Part shown: one piece after another, positions 33,335 through 47,381 of the stretch
Layout: each line of letters opens with the position of its first letter
Position numbering within the stretch: position 1 is the first letter of the stretch
Assembly: GCA_014529385.2 (NCBI GenBank)
Contig: CM043945.1
Coordinates: 139,974,241 to 140,038,240 of the forward strand
DNA length: 64,000 nt
DNA from: Adiantum capillus-veneris
Taxonomy: Eukaryota > Streptophyta > Polypodiopsida > Polypodiales > Pteridaceae
Reading direction: 5' to 3'
Translations under genes and position numbers: made by a program
Notes under the pieces: model-generated
Database searches by the model: none
What the model was told of the DNA's origin: nothing
What the model saw: the letters and a program-made list of their open reading frames with translations, nothing else

Positions 33335-35369
33335 TGTGAGGTCCCCACCCCATCGTCTCAAACGACGAATCTGATGGTAAACCTGATGGCCACTAGATCT
33401 ACAGCGGAAACAAATAACGTGGTTTTGGGTTCAACTAGCGGACGATCTCTCATCACCAAGTGAATCGAGTTCGAGCCTACTAACATCGAGATCTAGTTCC
33501 ACCTCGCAGGGGAAGCGTGTCTAGTCAATTATCGGTCCTAAAACCCACCTTCCAAGAGCAGAGAAGTCTCGAGTGCCTTTTTCCCCATAGATTTCAGAGG
33601 CACGTACACTTGAGACCTTACCGCTCTAGGGGTAATGAATAATACTAACGTTCTTATTGCACTTATGGGGACGGAGAGTTCCCGACTAATCGGGACCACC
33701 CTTCTCATAGGCATTGGCAACCCGAGCCAAGCCCCCACTTTCCACCCCATACTTACACTTCTTTTGTTACCTAATTACTACCACACATGGTTGTTCAACA
33801 TATAAGTTCTGTGTTTATTTTTTTCCGATTCACAAGTTCTTTAATACAACCCTTCAACCAGTATTGCAAAGCGGCACAAAGATAGTAATTCTAGTAAAAA
33901 TTCACTCAAAAACTCATTCATTTAAAGTTCCAATGCTCTGGAGGCACGAAATCCCCCAGCGAGTGTTTACTCCACCCGTTGTCGCCTAGTTGCCCATACT
34001 GTCCACCGCTTAACCAGCAATCGTGGACTTCCACCGCTTAAGCAGCAGTCGTGGATATCCACCGCTTAACCAGCAGTCGTGAATTCAAGAGCCCTTAACC
34101 AGGAACTCTAGCTCCTGCGAATAACTTCGCGAGCTGCCCCCTGTGAATCAAGAGGGGGTTCGGACTAGATCAACATTGGAATTGAAAATGAACTAGCTGA
34201 GCTAAATTTTCCCTAGCAACCAATCTTTCCTACTTCAGACAGTATATTCTAAAGCATTCTTTCCTACTTGAATATAAAATTCAATTAATTTAAATGCCGT
34301 GGTTTTTGTTGATTTCCAACATGTTGGGAAATGTGTTTTTTTCATCCTACCTTATCGAATGCAATGTTGCTTTAACAAACTTGAATTAAAACTTGACCTA
34401 CCTCCACAATTTTCTCGTCATTGCTCCGTGAGATGGCCGGTACTTGGTCGACCATGGGAGCTTTTCCCTTTCCATTAGTGTTGCTTATCCCCGCCTCGCG
34501 GTCGTGGGAACCACCGAAACGAGTTCTCTTTACCGAGGCCATTTTATACTCACTACTTAATTGACAACTTGGAAAAAGAGAGCTAACATTTGAAAGTAAC
34601 ATACAACCATGATGAAGGATTAGTTTCAATAAGCAAATCCCCTTATACGAGAGGTTAGACTTACTTCAAGACACAGAGAATCCCGATAGCACCATACTTG
34701 TTCTATGGGAATAGGCCCTAAGGTTAATTACTTGACCTAGATAATTATGAAATTCAGATTTTTACTTAATCAGTTCTACTAGAGATGAAATAGACGTGCT
34801 TAATATCTTCTTAATGCAAGTAGAGAACTGCAGATTTACTGTATGCATAGATGAGAGGATTTCTCCCTTCCTAATGATTAGTGATAGATTAATTTCCCCT
34901 AATTAAATCCTAATCCATGAGAAATTGATTCTAATTTAATTATTTACACATTATGGAGTAATAGAATGCAATGGACCATTCCCACCTCAAAGCTGACTTA
35001 ATTTTTAATCACAACGGTAACTAGTGGATGATTCCTTAAACATGCATTAAACTATGATTAAGAGTGACTAGTTGCTTGCATGATTACTAATTAGATTAAG
35101 ATTTATGCAATAGATCATGGATATGGAGAATTAGAGAGTATCTAATGAGTATTTTGACTATGATTATGCATACTAGATGCGGAATTAAGAGGATATTACA
35201 GAGGGAATTACAACAAGCATGAATTAAATCGAAATTACCGAGGTTATGGCTGAATTCCTCTCGAAATTCTGATGCAAGGGCCTCTTTGACACGAGAAACG
35301 GGCAGCACCTTCCCTCCTAGCTTCTTTTCCAAAGACTATGTCTGTCGGCAGCACCTCCTCAAGGTGTGT

Positions 35370-35445
<76 letters not shown>

Positions 35446-35626
35446 AGTATGTGTGTGTGAGAGCATATATGTGTGCTTGTGTGTGTGTGAGCATGCTCTT
35501 ATATAGGCTCACAAGCTAAAAAATTCGAATTTGCCTGCTATATACATATGGAGGAGTACTCACTTCATGCATGGCAGCTCTAGTTTCATACTTACCAATT
35601 GTCCCAACCTGCTCAAGAGCTCACTT

Positions 35627-35693
<67 letters not shown>

Positions 35694-36209
35694 CATGGAA
35701 AGTAGCCCACGAGCCCTGTGAGTGTGTGAGGGCACCCTCTTACTGCCAAACTCAGTCTGCAGTGGCCTCGAGCCAGTTCCCACACAACTCTTGAGCCGCG
35801 GTGCCTCCTCGCACAACCTTAGGAAAAACAATTTTTAATCCTAGACAGGCAATTCTAATCATATTTTGATGTTGAAACTTGTTATGCTAAGCTAGAACTA
35901 AGGTGCATAATCTCGAGTACTTGCCATATTTAGCAGCCCCCGACGTCCGAAAATGCATTTTTTTCAAATTTGGGTTACGGGTGCAATTTGTCTAGACGGT
36001 CAAAACTAAACGGGTCGGGCCACCAGAAACTTACTATTTTTGGATTTTTTCCACAAAAATTATTTTAATTCACTTTTGGAAGCTTTATGACATTCTTAAC
36101 ATCATAGCATCGATAGATTTTGGAAAACTGCTAAAAATAGTCACTTTTTCCATTATGAATATTTCATGGTACAATGGTGTTCTTTTAGCTCGGGGTCGGA
36201 GACCTTACA
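33335..36209 (-). mobile_element. Element A LTR2 (2.9 kb, single-unit form)
   Basis: Starts TGTGAGGTCCCCACCC and ends GGTCGGAGACCTTACA. 2875 bp, with one copy of the ~627-bp block (from 33451), the small minus ORF (34372-34629), a GT tract and a CT tract. It serves as the 5' LTR of internal 1 and the 3' LTR of internal 2. Confidence 0.88.
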
Positions 36210-36391
36210 TCCTCCCCAACGTGAAAATTTTGAGATGTCCTCATCTCAAGAATACATCTGGATAAACTCTTTGCTAACTACTTAGGTACATATATTCTTT
36301 GTCTAAAGTAAAGACATCCTTTGATAATAGAATAGTCTTTAGCTTTATGCATCTTATTCTGCTGAACTTTGATGAGATCCTGGTGCTTGAA

Positions 36392-37246
36392 TTATTGCTC
36401 ACTAGGATTAGCAGTTGCAGCATACAGAGTTGCTCTCTCATCAGCTTCGTCACCCACAGTTGGTTGTCTCACTACGGCATTAGCAAAAGCTCCGCTTCCT
36501 TGTCCTATGTTTCCTCTTCCTCGGCCTCCTCGTTTGTTTGGTTGCCCTCGCCCATTGACGTTTAGAGGTACATTATTAGCACCGGATGTTTGGCAAATCC
36601 TTTTTGGACATCGGCTTTTGTAATGTCCATACTCCTGGCACTCAAAGCATCTTATATTGGGAAACTCGGTAGCTGCTGTAGTAGCTACTACCGGACGATG
36701 GTCGTATGCAGGGTTGATTGGTTTGTTACTCCAGTTGTCTAGCCTAGCCCTCTTTGACAAATAGTATTGACTATCTTGGGTAGTCCTCTGAATCTCTTTA
36801 GCTAACGGTTTGGCCCTTAGCAAGGCATCTTGCAGAGTTGTTGGCCTAAGAGCTTCTAGTCGATTGTTCAAGGGGTCGATGAGTCCTTGGCAGAACCGTG
36901 CTAGTTGTTGTTCCAATGTCATCATAGGAGTATATCTCCAAAGTGTGACGAACTTCGAGTAGTATTCTTTTACGGAAGAAGTCAGCTGTTGAAGTGAGAA
37001 AAACTCATTCATCTTCAAGGCTTTGTGAGCGGGTGGTAAGTATCGCTCCATCACAGCAGCCTTGATGTCTTTCCATGACTGGGAAGATCCCTTGATATCC
37101 AAGTCCCTGCAATGTTTCTTCCACCAGATCTTGGCATTGCTAGACAAGCAGAACATCGCAAGCATGGTTTGGTTCTCGGGTTGAGTTCTCGCAGCTTCGA
37201 AATAGTCGTCCATTGCTTCCATCCATACTTTCGCATCTCTCTCCAC
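36392..37246 (-). CDS. Element A gag, copy 2
   Basis: A 284-codon frame on minus, open to its stop. Gag core with WMEAMDDYFEAAR (residue ~8), KIWWKKHCRDLDIKG (~40), KAAVMERYLPP, FCQGLIDPLNNRLEAL (~118), a CX2CX4HX4C zinc knuckle (CFECQEYGHYKSRC, ~200-213) and a Gly/Arg-rich basic tail (GGRGRGNIGQG). The polypurine tract and LTR2 follow within about 180 bp, so there is no pol. The ATG used is probably internal: the family similarity extends upstream to about 37290, where a TAA interrupts it. This is the product of a pol-less element; in trans it would need RT and integrase from another family member. Confidence 0.82.
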   Translation of the reverse strand: MERDAKVWMEAMDDYFEAARTQPENQTMLAMFCLSSNAKIWWKKHCRDLDIKGSSQSWKDIKAAVMERYLPPAHKALKMNEFFSLQQLTSSVKEYYSKFVTLWRYTPMMTLEQQLARFCQGLIDPLNNRLEALRPTTLQDALLRAKPLAKEIQRTTQDSQYYLSKRARLDNWSNKPINPAYDHRPVVATTAATEFPNIRCFECQEYGHYKSRCPKRICQTSGANNVPLNVNGRGQPNKRGGRGRGNIGQGSGAFANAVVRQPTVGDEADERATLYAATANPSEQ

Positions 37247-37400
37247 ATTAACCCCTTCGCCTTTAAAGGTTGGAGGCTGAGCTTACTTAAGGAGAAGCTT
37301 TTTCTCCTGAACAGCGGTATATAGCGCAGTAGATGGTACCTATCCAATGGTATAAAACTCATTACTATAGCACTCTTCTCAAATGATCCTAGGCTTTTCC

Positions 37401-37818
37401 CGAGCCCTGGTGCCTCCCCGCACAACCTTAGGAAAAATTGTTTTTAATCCTAGACGGGCAATTTTAATCAGATTTTGATGCTGAAACTTGCTATGCTAAG
37501 CTAGAACTAGGGTGCATAATCCCGAGTACCTGCCATATTTAGCAGCCCCCGGCGTCCGAAAATGCATTGTTTTCAAATTTGGGTTACGGGTGCAGTTTGT
37601 CGAGACGGTCAAAACTAGACGGGTCGGGCGACCAAAAACTTACTATTTTTGGAAATTTTCCACGATAATTATTTCAAGTCACTTTTGGAAGCTTGATGAC
37701 ATTCTAAACATCATGGCATTGACAGATTTTGAAAAACTGCTAAAAATAGTAACTTTTTCCATTATGATTGATTCATGGTACAATGGTGTTCTTTTAGCTC
37801 GGGGTCAGAGACCTTACA
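37401..37818 (-). mobile_element. Element A partial LTR3
   Basis: 418 bp matching the last 419 bp of LTR1 (21855-22273) and the same part of LTR2. It is joined at 37400 directly to the gag leader by a deletion that removed the primer site and most of the LTR. It ends ACCTTACA followed by TSD AAGTG. Confidence 0.87.
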
Positions 37819-37823
37819 AAGTG

Positions 37824-38400
37824 AGATGGGAAGAGAAGGCAGTAACCTATTGCAGAATGCATGGTGGAGCTAATGCAACAAATCTAATTGTTGATACAGA
37901 TTTCGTTTTGAGCTAGAAGTGCAATGACATTCGATAGGTAGGCAATGTATTGTTGATTATGAATTGTTGTTTCTTGTTTGACTATAAAATGTTCTGCCTA
38001 CTTGAGTTAGAGAGGAAGCAAAGGCATGGAAGTGAGCACTAGCATATTCCAAAATGCATGATGGAGCAATAACTTATTGTAGTATGCATGGAAGAGTGCT
38101 TGTGTATATTAGTATGATGCCATGATAGGTGCCCCATATAGATTTCTCGTTATCTGACCAGCTTTGTTGGGGGCTTCATCTGGCACACTATGTTTGTTCC
38201 TTCTTATCCACCATGATCATCTCGGTAATCGCCTTCACAGACGTGGGTTTGTGGAGTCGAAGTACTTGCATGCTTTTAGTATTGTTTATGCCAAGTGTGT
38301 AGAGCCTCATAAACTACACGTTTAGATGATAAGTAATATCCCCTGGACTACATTACTACCAGCCTATGCCTATGCGGGAATGGGGAACAGTGCTGTGAGA
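37824..38400. other. Flanking DNA right of element A, no gene seen
   Basis: Before the insertion this would have been contiguous with the DNA at 16927 behind the F-box-like gene. Short frames only, none with a recognisable domain. Confidence 0.5.
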
Positions 38401-38420
38401 GAAATGAAATGAAATGAAAT

Positions 38421-40490
38421 ATTATATTAACGTCTTCAAACGGCTAGAATGACCTATGAGACCAAACTGATACAAAAGTGATGAATCTGTTACAATGGCT
38501 GGGTACCTTAGTACTGAAGTACTAAGTGTGAAAATAAATGTCAAAAACTAAATACAAAGTATTAAATAAACTTCTTAGGAGCATTCTAGGTGTCTGGCTA
38601 GAATGCTTCTAATCCTTTGTTGTAGTCTCCTCCGTGAAGTGTGCTTCTACATCTCGGTCGTGGTCGTATCGATTTCCTAAGCTCAATCGCCCTGTCAAGG
38701 AGGGTGCCTTTGGCATGAATGTGGGTACTCCTTTGTGCTGGCTGCTGGCCTCTTGCTTCTCCTTCCACTCCTGCTTCTCTCGATCCGAAGAAATCTGTGA
38801 TCTGCCTCTGAGGCTGTAGTGCTCTTTGTCTTATCATTAGATTATCCCTGTGCGGATGTAGTTCCAGTAGGTACAAGCCTAAGCATCTTTGATCTTGGTA
38901 TTGCATGACTCTATCTAGAGGTCCAAAGACTTCTTTAAATAGGCAATGAAAACACCCACGTATCTCATAGTATACGGTGCAATGGCATATGTAGTGTAAT
39001 TTTGTCTCCGGCTCCATTCCGCATAACTTGCAAATTTTGCTCTCAGGTGGGATTCCCCAAAATCTGCCAAATTCAATTTCCAACTGGTGTGAGGATGTAC
39101 GAATATGACCAATAGCACATCTCAAACCATGAGACAGGTGGGTATCCATGTAGCTCGGGCGAATCACAAATCCATCTTCAGATAGCTGTAGGAAGTTTTC
39201 TTTGTAGTCGGCCATCTTCGTGCCCAATTCTTGTGTAGGGTCTACCCATATCCTCTTAGTATCCAACTGTATAAGATCCTGACGGATGATTTTATTAATC
39301 TCCGTTCATGTAATTGCCAGCAATGGAGCCTCAAGAGAGTATTGGAAGGGGGGTAATCTTTCCATATTGAACCTGTGTCTCTGAAACCACGAGGACAATT
39401 GTTCATACCAGCATGATGTATCCCCTTTCATTGCTAATTGTCGAGAGGATTCGAGGGCCAGTCTAGTATATCGGCAATTATTTGTATCCCACAAACCATA
39501 TATAAAGGACACTGATCTGGTAAGAGCTTCAATTTCTATGGGAGGGGCAGCTAGTTCCTCTCGGGTAATCGCGTGTGGTACGGAGGCCTTGGCTCTAATC
39601 ATTCGGGAAATCATAGATACCAAAGGTCTCTCCATTGACTTCCAATTATCCTGACCCACAGATGGTCCCCAAATCTGGACCCCATAAAGCATAGCCGAAG
39701 CCACCACAGTATCAAAGAGCCAAAGTCTTGTTTGTGGTTCCTGAAACTACACTTGTGAACACATCCTCTCCAACCCTCCCAAGGCCGCAGAGGATCTGGA
39801 CAATCTAGCATCCGCTGCTTTCTTAACAGTAAACTTCGGTCCTGCAAATACCACACCAAGGTATGTGTATGCATCTGTGTACTCTACTGTATCCTGGCCA
39901 TATGCAAATGTAGGTGCCGATCTCCTAACCCCACTACGGTGTGGTGTTAACACCATAACTTTGGTTTTACCCAAGTTTACCGACAGTCCTTGTCCTCCAC
40001 AAATTTATGTAATGCATCAGCTGCCTCTGCATTCCATCTGGTGATTCTGCCATCAATACAATATCATCTGCATACAACAAAAAAGGGATCCATGACCCTG
40101 CAAGTTGAGCACCTCTGTCACCCTCTCTATCAATGTAATCTGATACCTCATCTATGTACATACCAAATAAAGTAGGGGACAGTGGGCATCCCTGCTTTAA
40201 TCCAATGGTGGAATGAACAATGTCGGAATCCCCTTCTGGAGTATGTACATAACCAGTTACCAACCCGTATAAGGCCATGATCCCCCAAATAATCTCTTTG
40301 GGGACCCCTTACTCTTGCAGCCTGCGCATCAATCTGGCCCTTGGTACTGTATCAAAAGCTTTCCGGAAATCCACAAAGCAATAATACATCCTTCTCCCGC
40401 TTGCTCTTCCTTCCTCAATAATGGCTCTGAGCGTAAGAATATGATCTAAAGTGGAATAAACCCTAATGAATCCAACTTGTCCTGTTGCCC
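38421..40490 (-). pseudogene. LINE 1 ORF2, RT core and C-terminal zinc domain
   Basis: Read on minus. RT motif A is CFVDFRKAFDTVP near 40360, then after a break LKQGCPLSPTLFGMYIDEV (about 40190) and the catalytic LLYADDIVLMAES (about 40060). A shift near 39970 leads to GKTKVMVLTPHRSGV and the thumb/connection part (39874-39306). The last frame (39266-38598) carries a Cys/His cluster, CKLCGMEPETKLHYICHC, the zinc-binding tail common in plant LINEs. At least three frame breaks. Confidence 0.85.
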
Positions 40491-42110
40491 TTATGCCCTC
40501 ATTCTCTGTTCAACAATGGATGCGTACAGTCGGGTCAATGTGTGACCTACCATAATGGTACGGTAGTTCCCAGGTATCATAGGATCCCCTGACTTGAAAA
40601 TAGGTACGATAGTAGATAATTTCCAAGATTCAGGTAATCCTTCACACATGACCTGATTAAACAGACGAGCAAGGACTTCTGAAAGTAGATCCGTGACATG
40701 GATCAGATGTTCTGCTACTAAACCCTCATGATCATATGCTCTTCTTGTCTTCATCTTATCAATGGATTTTTTCACCATTTCCGTAGTAAAGAAAGTACTA
40801 GTAGCAGGGCATGGCTCTAGCGGATCTGGATATGGAGGCTGTCTAGATACCATATATAATGATGTTACATATTGACCCCAAATCTCAGGAGAGGTAATTG
40901 TTGGAGGCGGTGAGTCCTCCTGAAATAAGCGCCAGGCCTCATGTGAGTCCTGACTCAAGAAGAGCTGATATAAATCCTTCTCTAGTTTGGCTAAAAATGC
41001 CCTTTTCTTGCGACGTACTATACGCCGAAGAGCAATCCGAGACTGGTTATATGTGATGATCCCAAGTGTAAGCTCTTTCTGGACCAGGGTTCTCGTCTTT
41101 CTGCATTCCTCGTCATACCAACTGTTTTGAGGCAGGTTCCCAGATCCTCTCTTCTGATCAGGTTGAGTATCTGCGTATGCCTCTTGTGCTGCTCCATGTA
41201 GTATCTCTGTTAACTGAGAAGTAATCTCCTCTAAAGTATATACTGGCTCGGCTTCCCACATCCTATTATAGATCTTTGCCACATAGACTGAATCAGTCTT
41301 CTCTGGCGTGAAAGTATATCTTTTGTGTGTCTTCTTCCTTTGTACTTGAGAGGCCTTGTATTGGAAGGAGATTGATAAGGTCAAGAGAGCATGATCCACT
41401 GCAATCCCAACCGGCCTGGGTCCCACCTTAAAGTTCTCGATACTAGAAATAAAGCTTGGTGAAGTCATGACATAATCCACTGTACTAGCCCCATGCCTGT
41501 GCAGGAAGCATGTGAATCCCCCAGATAAAGGGAAATTCTCTAGACCATTAAGTATGGCCAAACCATGTATAGTTGCCATCTCCATGAGATGTCTCCCATA
41601 TTCAGTGTGTTCTTTATCCTGTGAGTTTCTAGTAAGCCCCCTCTGTGATAAATCCACTTCTCTGAGCATTTCCTCAGAAGTATCATAGGATACTGCTTGA
41701 GAGTTGGCCGTTCTACCATTAAAGTCTCCTAAGAGAACGATGTCTCCATCTCTAGAGAACTCCCATATGTCATTATTCAATATGGAGAAAGGGGACTGTC
41801 CTTTAGGTGAGGAGTAGACTGATGTACTTGGAGGGAAGTAGCATATAGCGATATATAGAAATCTACCTGTCTCGGCTCTCATTCTCACCCACATATACCT
41901 TGCTTGCTCATCTTTCCTGATAATCTATAGTAGTGGTTTCAGCTCCTCTTTAATTAAGATTGCTACTCCTCCTCAACCCCCGCTACCCCGTAGAGATCTC
42001 TTGTCTGGTCGACCAGCTGTTTCTCATAAATAACCCTTCACATGTGGCATACGTTGTCCCGGTATCTGGTGTGTCTCTGAGTAGAAAACTATGTCTCTGT
42101 CCCAAAAGCT
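40491..42110 (-). pseudogene. LINE 1 ORF2, endonuclease and RT N-terminus
   Basis: An open piece of 467 codons at 41894-40491, preceded by a degraded stretch to about 42110 (VAILIKEELKPLL). Apurinic-type endonuclease motifs are present: GDIVLLGDFNGR near residue 50, STVDYVMTSPSF near 135 and AVDHALLTLS near 160. The RT N-terminal part follows (SWKLSTIVPIFKSGDP). The first third of the endonuclease domain is missing or unreadable. Confidence 0.83.
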
Positions 42111-42147
42111 GTCTTCAAAGGCACCTACATCTAGCCTATATGATCCA

Positions 42148-43188
42148 TTACAGTTCCACTCCGCTATCCGGAGCGGCGCCCCATAGGTCTCGCACCGTCA
42201 TGCTGGGCGCTACTTTCCCTCCTCTATAAAAGGAGATTTTCCCCTTTTCTCTTGCTGCCCTGATCTCTGGCATCAACACTTGCATGTGTGCCACTTGTGC
42301 CAATGTAAGGTCATCTCCCAGGAAAATACCGGTTTTCTTAAGAGTTGGCCTCTTCTTTAGAAATTCTTTCCTTATTTCTATATTCGAGAAGCGGAGAATA
42401 AGTGCCCTATCCTTTACGTTTCCCTTCTCATCGATTCCTTTCTTGCCCACTCTCCATGCACTTGTGTGAGTAGGCTCTGTGATGCCCATGCGTTGTAACA
42501 GTTCCTTCACTTCTTCATCTACAATCTCTTTGTCTTTGACTCCTGTGATCCGCACATGCAGAGCCCGATTCTTTCTTTTATGCTCTTCCTCAATGGTCAT
42601 ATTAATAATGGTGGAGGTAGGTGTGGTCTCGGGCATCTGGGCCTTCCCTTTCTTCACATCCTCAATCCATTTCTTTGCTTCATCAACCTTTTCTTGTGTC
42701 TTAAAAAGACGTTCTGCCCATGAAGATGCCGTTTTGGATTTCTATTCATCTCCTTCTCGTAGAGCTTTCATCTGATCCTTCATGTCCTCGAGCTCCTTCA
42801 ACACCGAAGGTTGGTCGTCTCCCTTCTCCTTAGTTGCAGATTTGCAAGCCGCAAGTTCTCCTTTTAGCTCCTCGATTATTGCATTTTTTCCCCCCATGTG
42901 CTTTTCCATATTTGTTCTCGATGCTTCAAAACTTGCTACTGCCTCATTGAGTTTGTTTTGCATAACGCATTCTGTTACATTTACTTCAGCCTTGATTAGG
43001 TTTCGTAATTCCGTTTTCAAGATCTGAATCTCCTCATTCTGTATCCCCCGGATCTCTCTCCTTAGTTCTCTCATCATGTCTCCATACATGGAGTTCCTGT
43101 AGCTCTCAGCGTTCGCGTGCAATTCCTTCCTGATGTCATCCCTCATATAGTTTAGCTCTGATTTGAGCATCACCTGGACCTTCTCCAT
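42148..43188 (-). pseudogene. LINE 1 ORF1 (coiled coil plus RRM-like), one in-frame stop
   Basis: Two open pieces in the same frame (43188-42742 and 42657-42148), split by a TAG at 42742-42744. The first is a long heptad-rich coiled coil (MRRELRR-like acidic/basic alternation, NLIKAEVNVTE, IIEELKGELAAC). The second has an L1 ORF1 RNA-binding fold (ALHVRITGVKD, LQRMGITEPTHTSAWRVGKK, ALILRFSNIEIRKEFLKKR). ORF1p is the nucleic-acid chaperone of the LINE ribonucleoprotein. Confidence 0.78.
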
Positions 43189-43199
43189 TATTAGCTCAT

Positions 43200-43700
43200 C
43201 ATGTATCCTGGAGGTTTTCCCACTGGGGTTAGTCGGACTGAGCTCGATTCCTCTGTCTCGTTGACTCTTGCTTACAAGCCCAGCTTCTTGTCTTTAAGGA
43301 GGGCTACTTCCACTGCCAACTCATACGTTGCAGGGAACCTCCCCTTCACCTTCTCTTTAAGTGACGACCACAGGCCAACAATGAAATGGTCCTTCTTCAG
43401 TAAATTAGGCGCTCCTTCATCTTCCTCCAGTGAGGCAACCCATCGCTCCCACAAATCCACAAACTTAGATTCGTAAGTGTCATACTCTAGCAGACTTCCC
43501 TGCTTTAATTTCGTCAGCAGTTGCCATAACTTTTCTGAGGTTGTGCCTCCACCAAACCTCTTCACAAAAGCAGTACATAGTACATCCCATGCATTCTTGG
43601 TAGCTTGGGACAAAGCATTGTACCAAAACTTGGCCTCTACTTTCATCACTAGAGGAAAAATTTGTAGCCTTGAGGCGTCGTCATCCTTGTTGGAAACCAC
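43200..43700 (-). pseudogene. Element D gag fragment
   Basis: A 142-codon open frame (43700-43272), with frame similarity continuing to about 43200 past a TAA. Retrotransposon gag signature: ASRLQIFPLVMKVEAKFWYN near residue 10, FVKRFGGGTTSEKLWQLLTK (~47), ESKFVDLWERWVASL (~78). It lacks the expected zinc knuckle because the LINE boundary cuts it. Non-functional. Confidence 0.75.
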
Positions 43701-43856
43701 ACAAACGCCGAAGTCATCCAGAAAATTGGTGGTGATGTCTTCTCCCTTCTTTCAACTGAATGTGGGAAAAGAGACACTTGCCATGGTAGTAACTCAGGAA
43801 ATTAAAAACTTTTATAAAAAAAAACATAAATGACATTAGCAGATCATAGCGGCTTT

Positions 43857-44566
43857 TTACAGGGTTGGATGGATAGATTTCATAGGCTCCACTTTTTCTT
43901 CATTTCTTAGCACGTACGGGAGGATGGCGACGCATTTGACTACTCCTAGCATTTTAGCTAGCAGCAGCTGCTGCAGGTAATTACCGTAGTTGGCGCTTTG
44001 CATGAACTTCACTCCATTCAATTGTAACTCGTCTCCAGCCCAGTGGGTCTCACCCGTGGTGGAGAGTTTCTTCAGGATGAGCTGTACGGGGAGAGGAGGA
44101 AGACCCTCTACCCGTCCTCCAAAGCAGCGAGAGCAGTAGACGAACCACTCCTCCTTAGGGCATGGTAACCTTCTTACCACTTCTGCTTCAGGATTGTCGA
44201 AATGGACTGGCTGTACTCGCATGCGCCGTGAGGATCGATAGGCTACCTTCCACCGCTTCGCCTCGGATGATCTTCTAATTGGCAAACTAGGCACGACCCG
44301 GCTTCCCGAACTTGAAGCACTCGTGTGGCCAGGTGCTTCTTCCTTTGGGGTCATGTGTTTTCGGACTGGCTTAGCCCTTCCTTCCGTTTGGCTCGAGCAA
44401 CCCCTTTTGGCCACTTAGGAGTAGAGGCTATACCTTTGCTTGCAGTTTCCTTAGGAAAGAGAGGCCTTACTGATCTTTTTTTCCCCTTGATATGGACGAC
44501 CTCCTCGCAGTGAACGTCGATGTAGATGATCTCAGCCCCTTCATTACCTTCGTTGCTGGCACTCAC
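43857..44566 (-). pseudogene. Unidentified ORF upstream of gag in element D
   Basis: Two overlapping frames on minus, 44566-44351 and 44414-43857, which look like one reading frame with a single shift near 44380. The start is acidic (MSASNEGNEGAEIIYID), then a basic Ser/Pro/Lys-rich stretch, then a more folded-looking part with CPKEEWFVYCSRCFGGR (a C...CxxC arrangement) and YLQQLLLAKMLGVVKCVAIL. I do not recognise the family. An extra ORF between the primer site and gag is known from Ogre-like (Tat) elements; whether this is related is a guess. Confidence 0.5.
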
Positions 44567-44837
44567 TGATAGTGTGCTTTGGTGTCTGATGGCACTTCAT
44601 AGCCTTCCCACCTGATGCTCTCAATTTGCGGTTAGAACGAGCAACACGAGTGGGGGAGCTTACCTCTTGAATATTGAGGACACTATAGCTTGGCAGTAGT
44701 ACTTCAATGAAGGCGGTCAGTGCCTCTTGAATCTCCTCCTTCTCCGTCCTCCAGTTGGAGAATTATTTCATCCATTCGTCCATGGTTGATGATGTGTATT
44801 ATCTTCAGCATTGTAAACTGAAGGTTTCCAAGAGCTC

Positions 44838-44855
44838 CTCAGCGGGGGCACCAAA
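44838..44855 (-). other. Primer binding site of element D
   Basis: On minus, TTTGGTGCCCCCGCTGAG directly follows the LTR end GCGCCTGTCA. It differs from the Met-tRNA site of A, B and C. The TTTGG(C/T)GCC form recalls Tat/Athila-type sites. Confidence 0.6.
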
Positions 44856-47340
<2,485 letters not shown>

Positions 47341-47381
47341 AATGTTAAAAAAACAACTTCTTATCAATTTTTTTTCGGGTA

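Larger units (their letters stand above)
16928..37823 (-). mobile_element. Element A nest: tandem pol-less LTR retroelement bounded by a 5-bp TSD
   Basis: The whole block is flanked by AAGTG at 16928-16932 and 37819-37823. On + it reads LTR1 (16933-22273), internal 1 (22274-33334, containing nested elements B and C), LTR2 (33335-36209), internal 2 (36210-37400), and partial LTR3 (37401-37818). Coding is on minus. LTR ends are TGTGAGG and CCTTACA as read on +. Each internal region holds only a gag with a zinc knuckle, and the polypurine tract follows gag within about 100-180 bp, with no room for pol. The shared-LTR tandem form within one TSD suggests one insertion followed by unequal recombination between LTRs. 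Confidence 0.87.
38401..43199 (-). mobile_element. LINE 1 (L1-type non-LTR retrotransposon), nearly full length
   Basis: On minus the order is ORF1 (43188-42148), endonuclease-RT ORF2 (about 42110-38598) and a short 3' region ending in four ATTTC units (GAAAT on +, 38401-38420) instead of poly-A. Domain order and an RRM-type ORF1 fit the plant L1 clade. Several stops and shifts disable ORF2. The start of the endonuclease domain appears deleted. The left edge is set by the ATTTC tail. The right edge near 43199 is estimated from where gag-like sequence begins. Confidence 0.83.
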
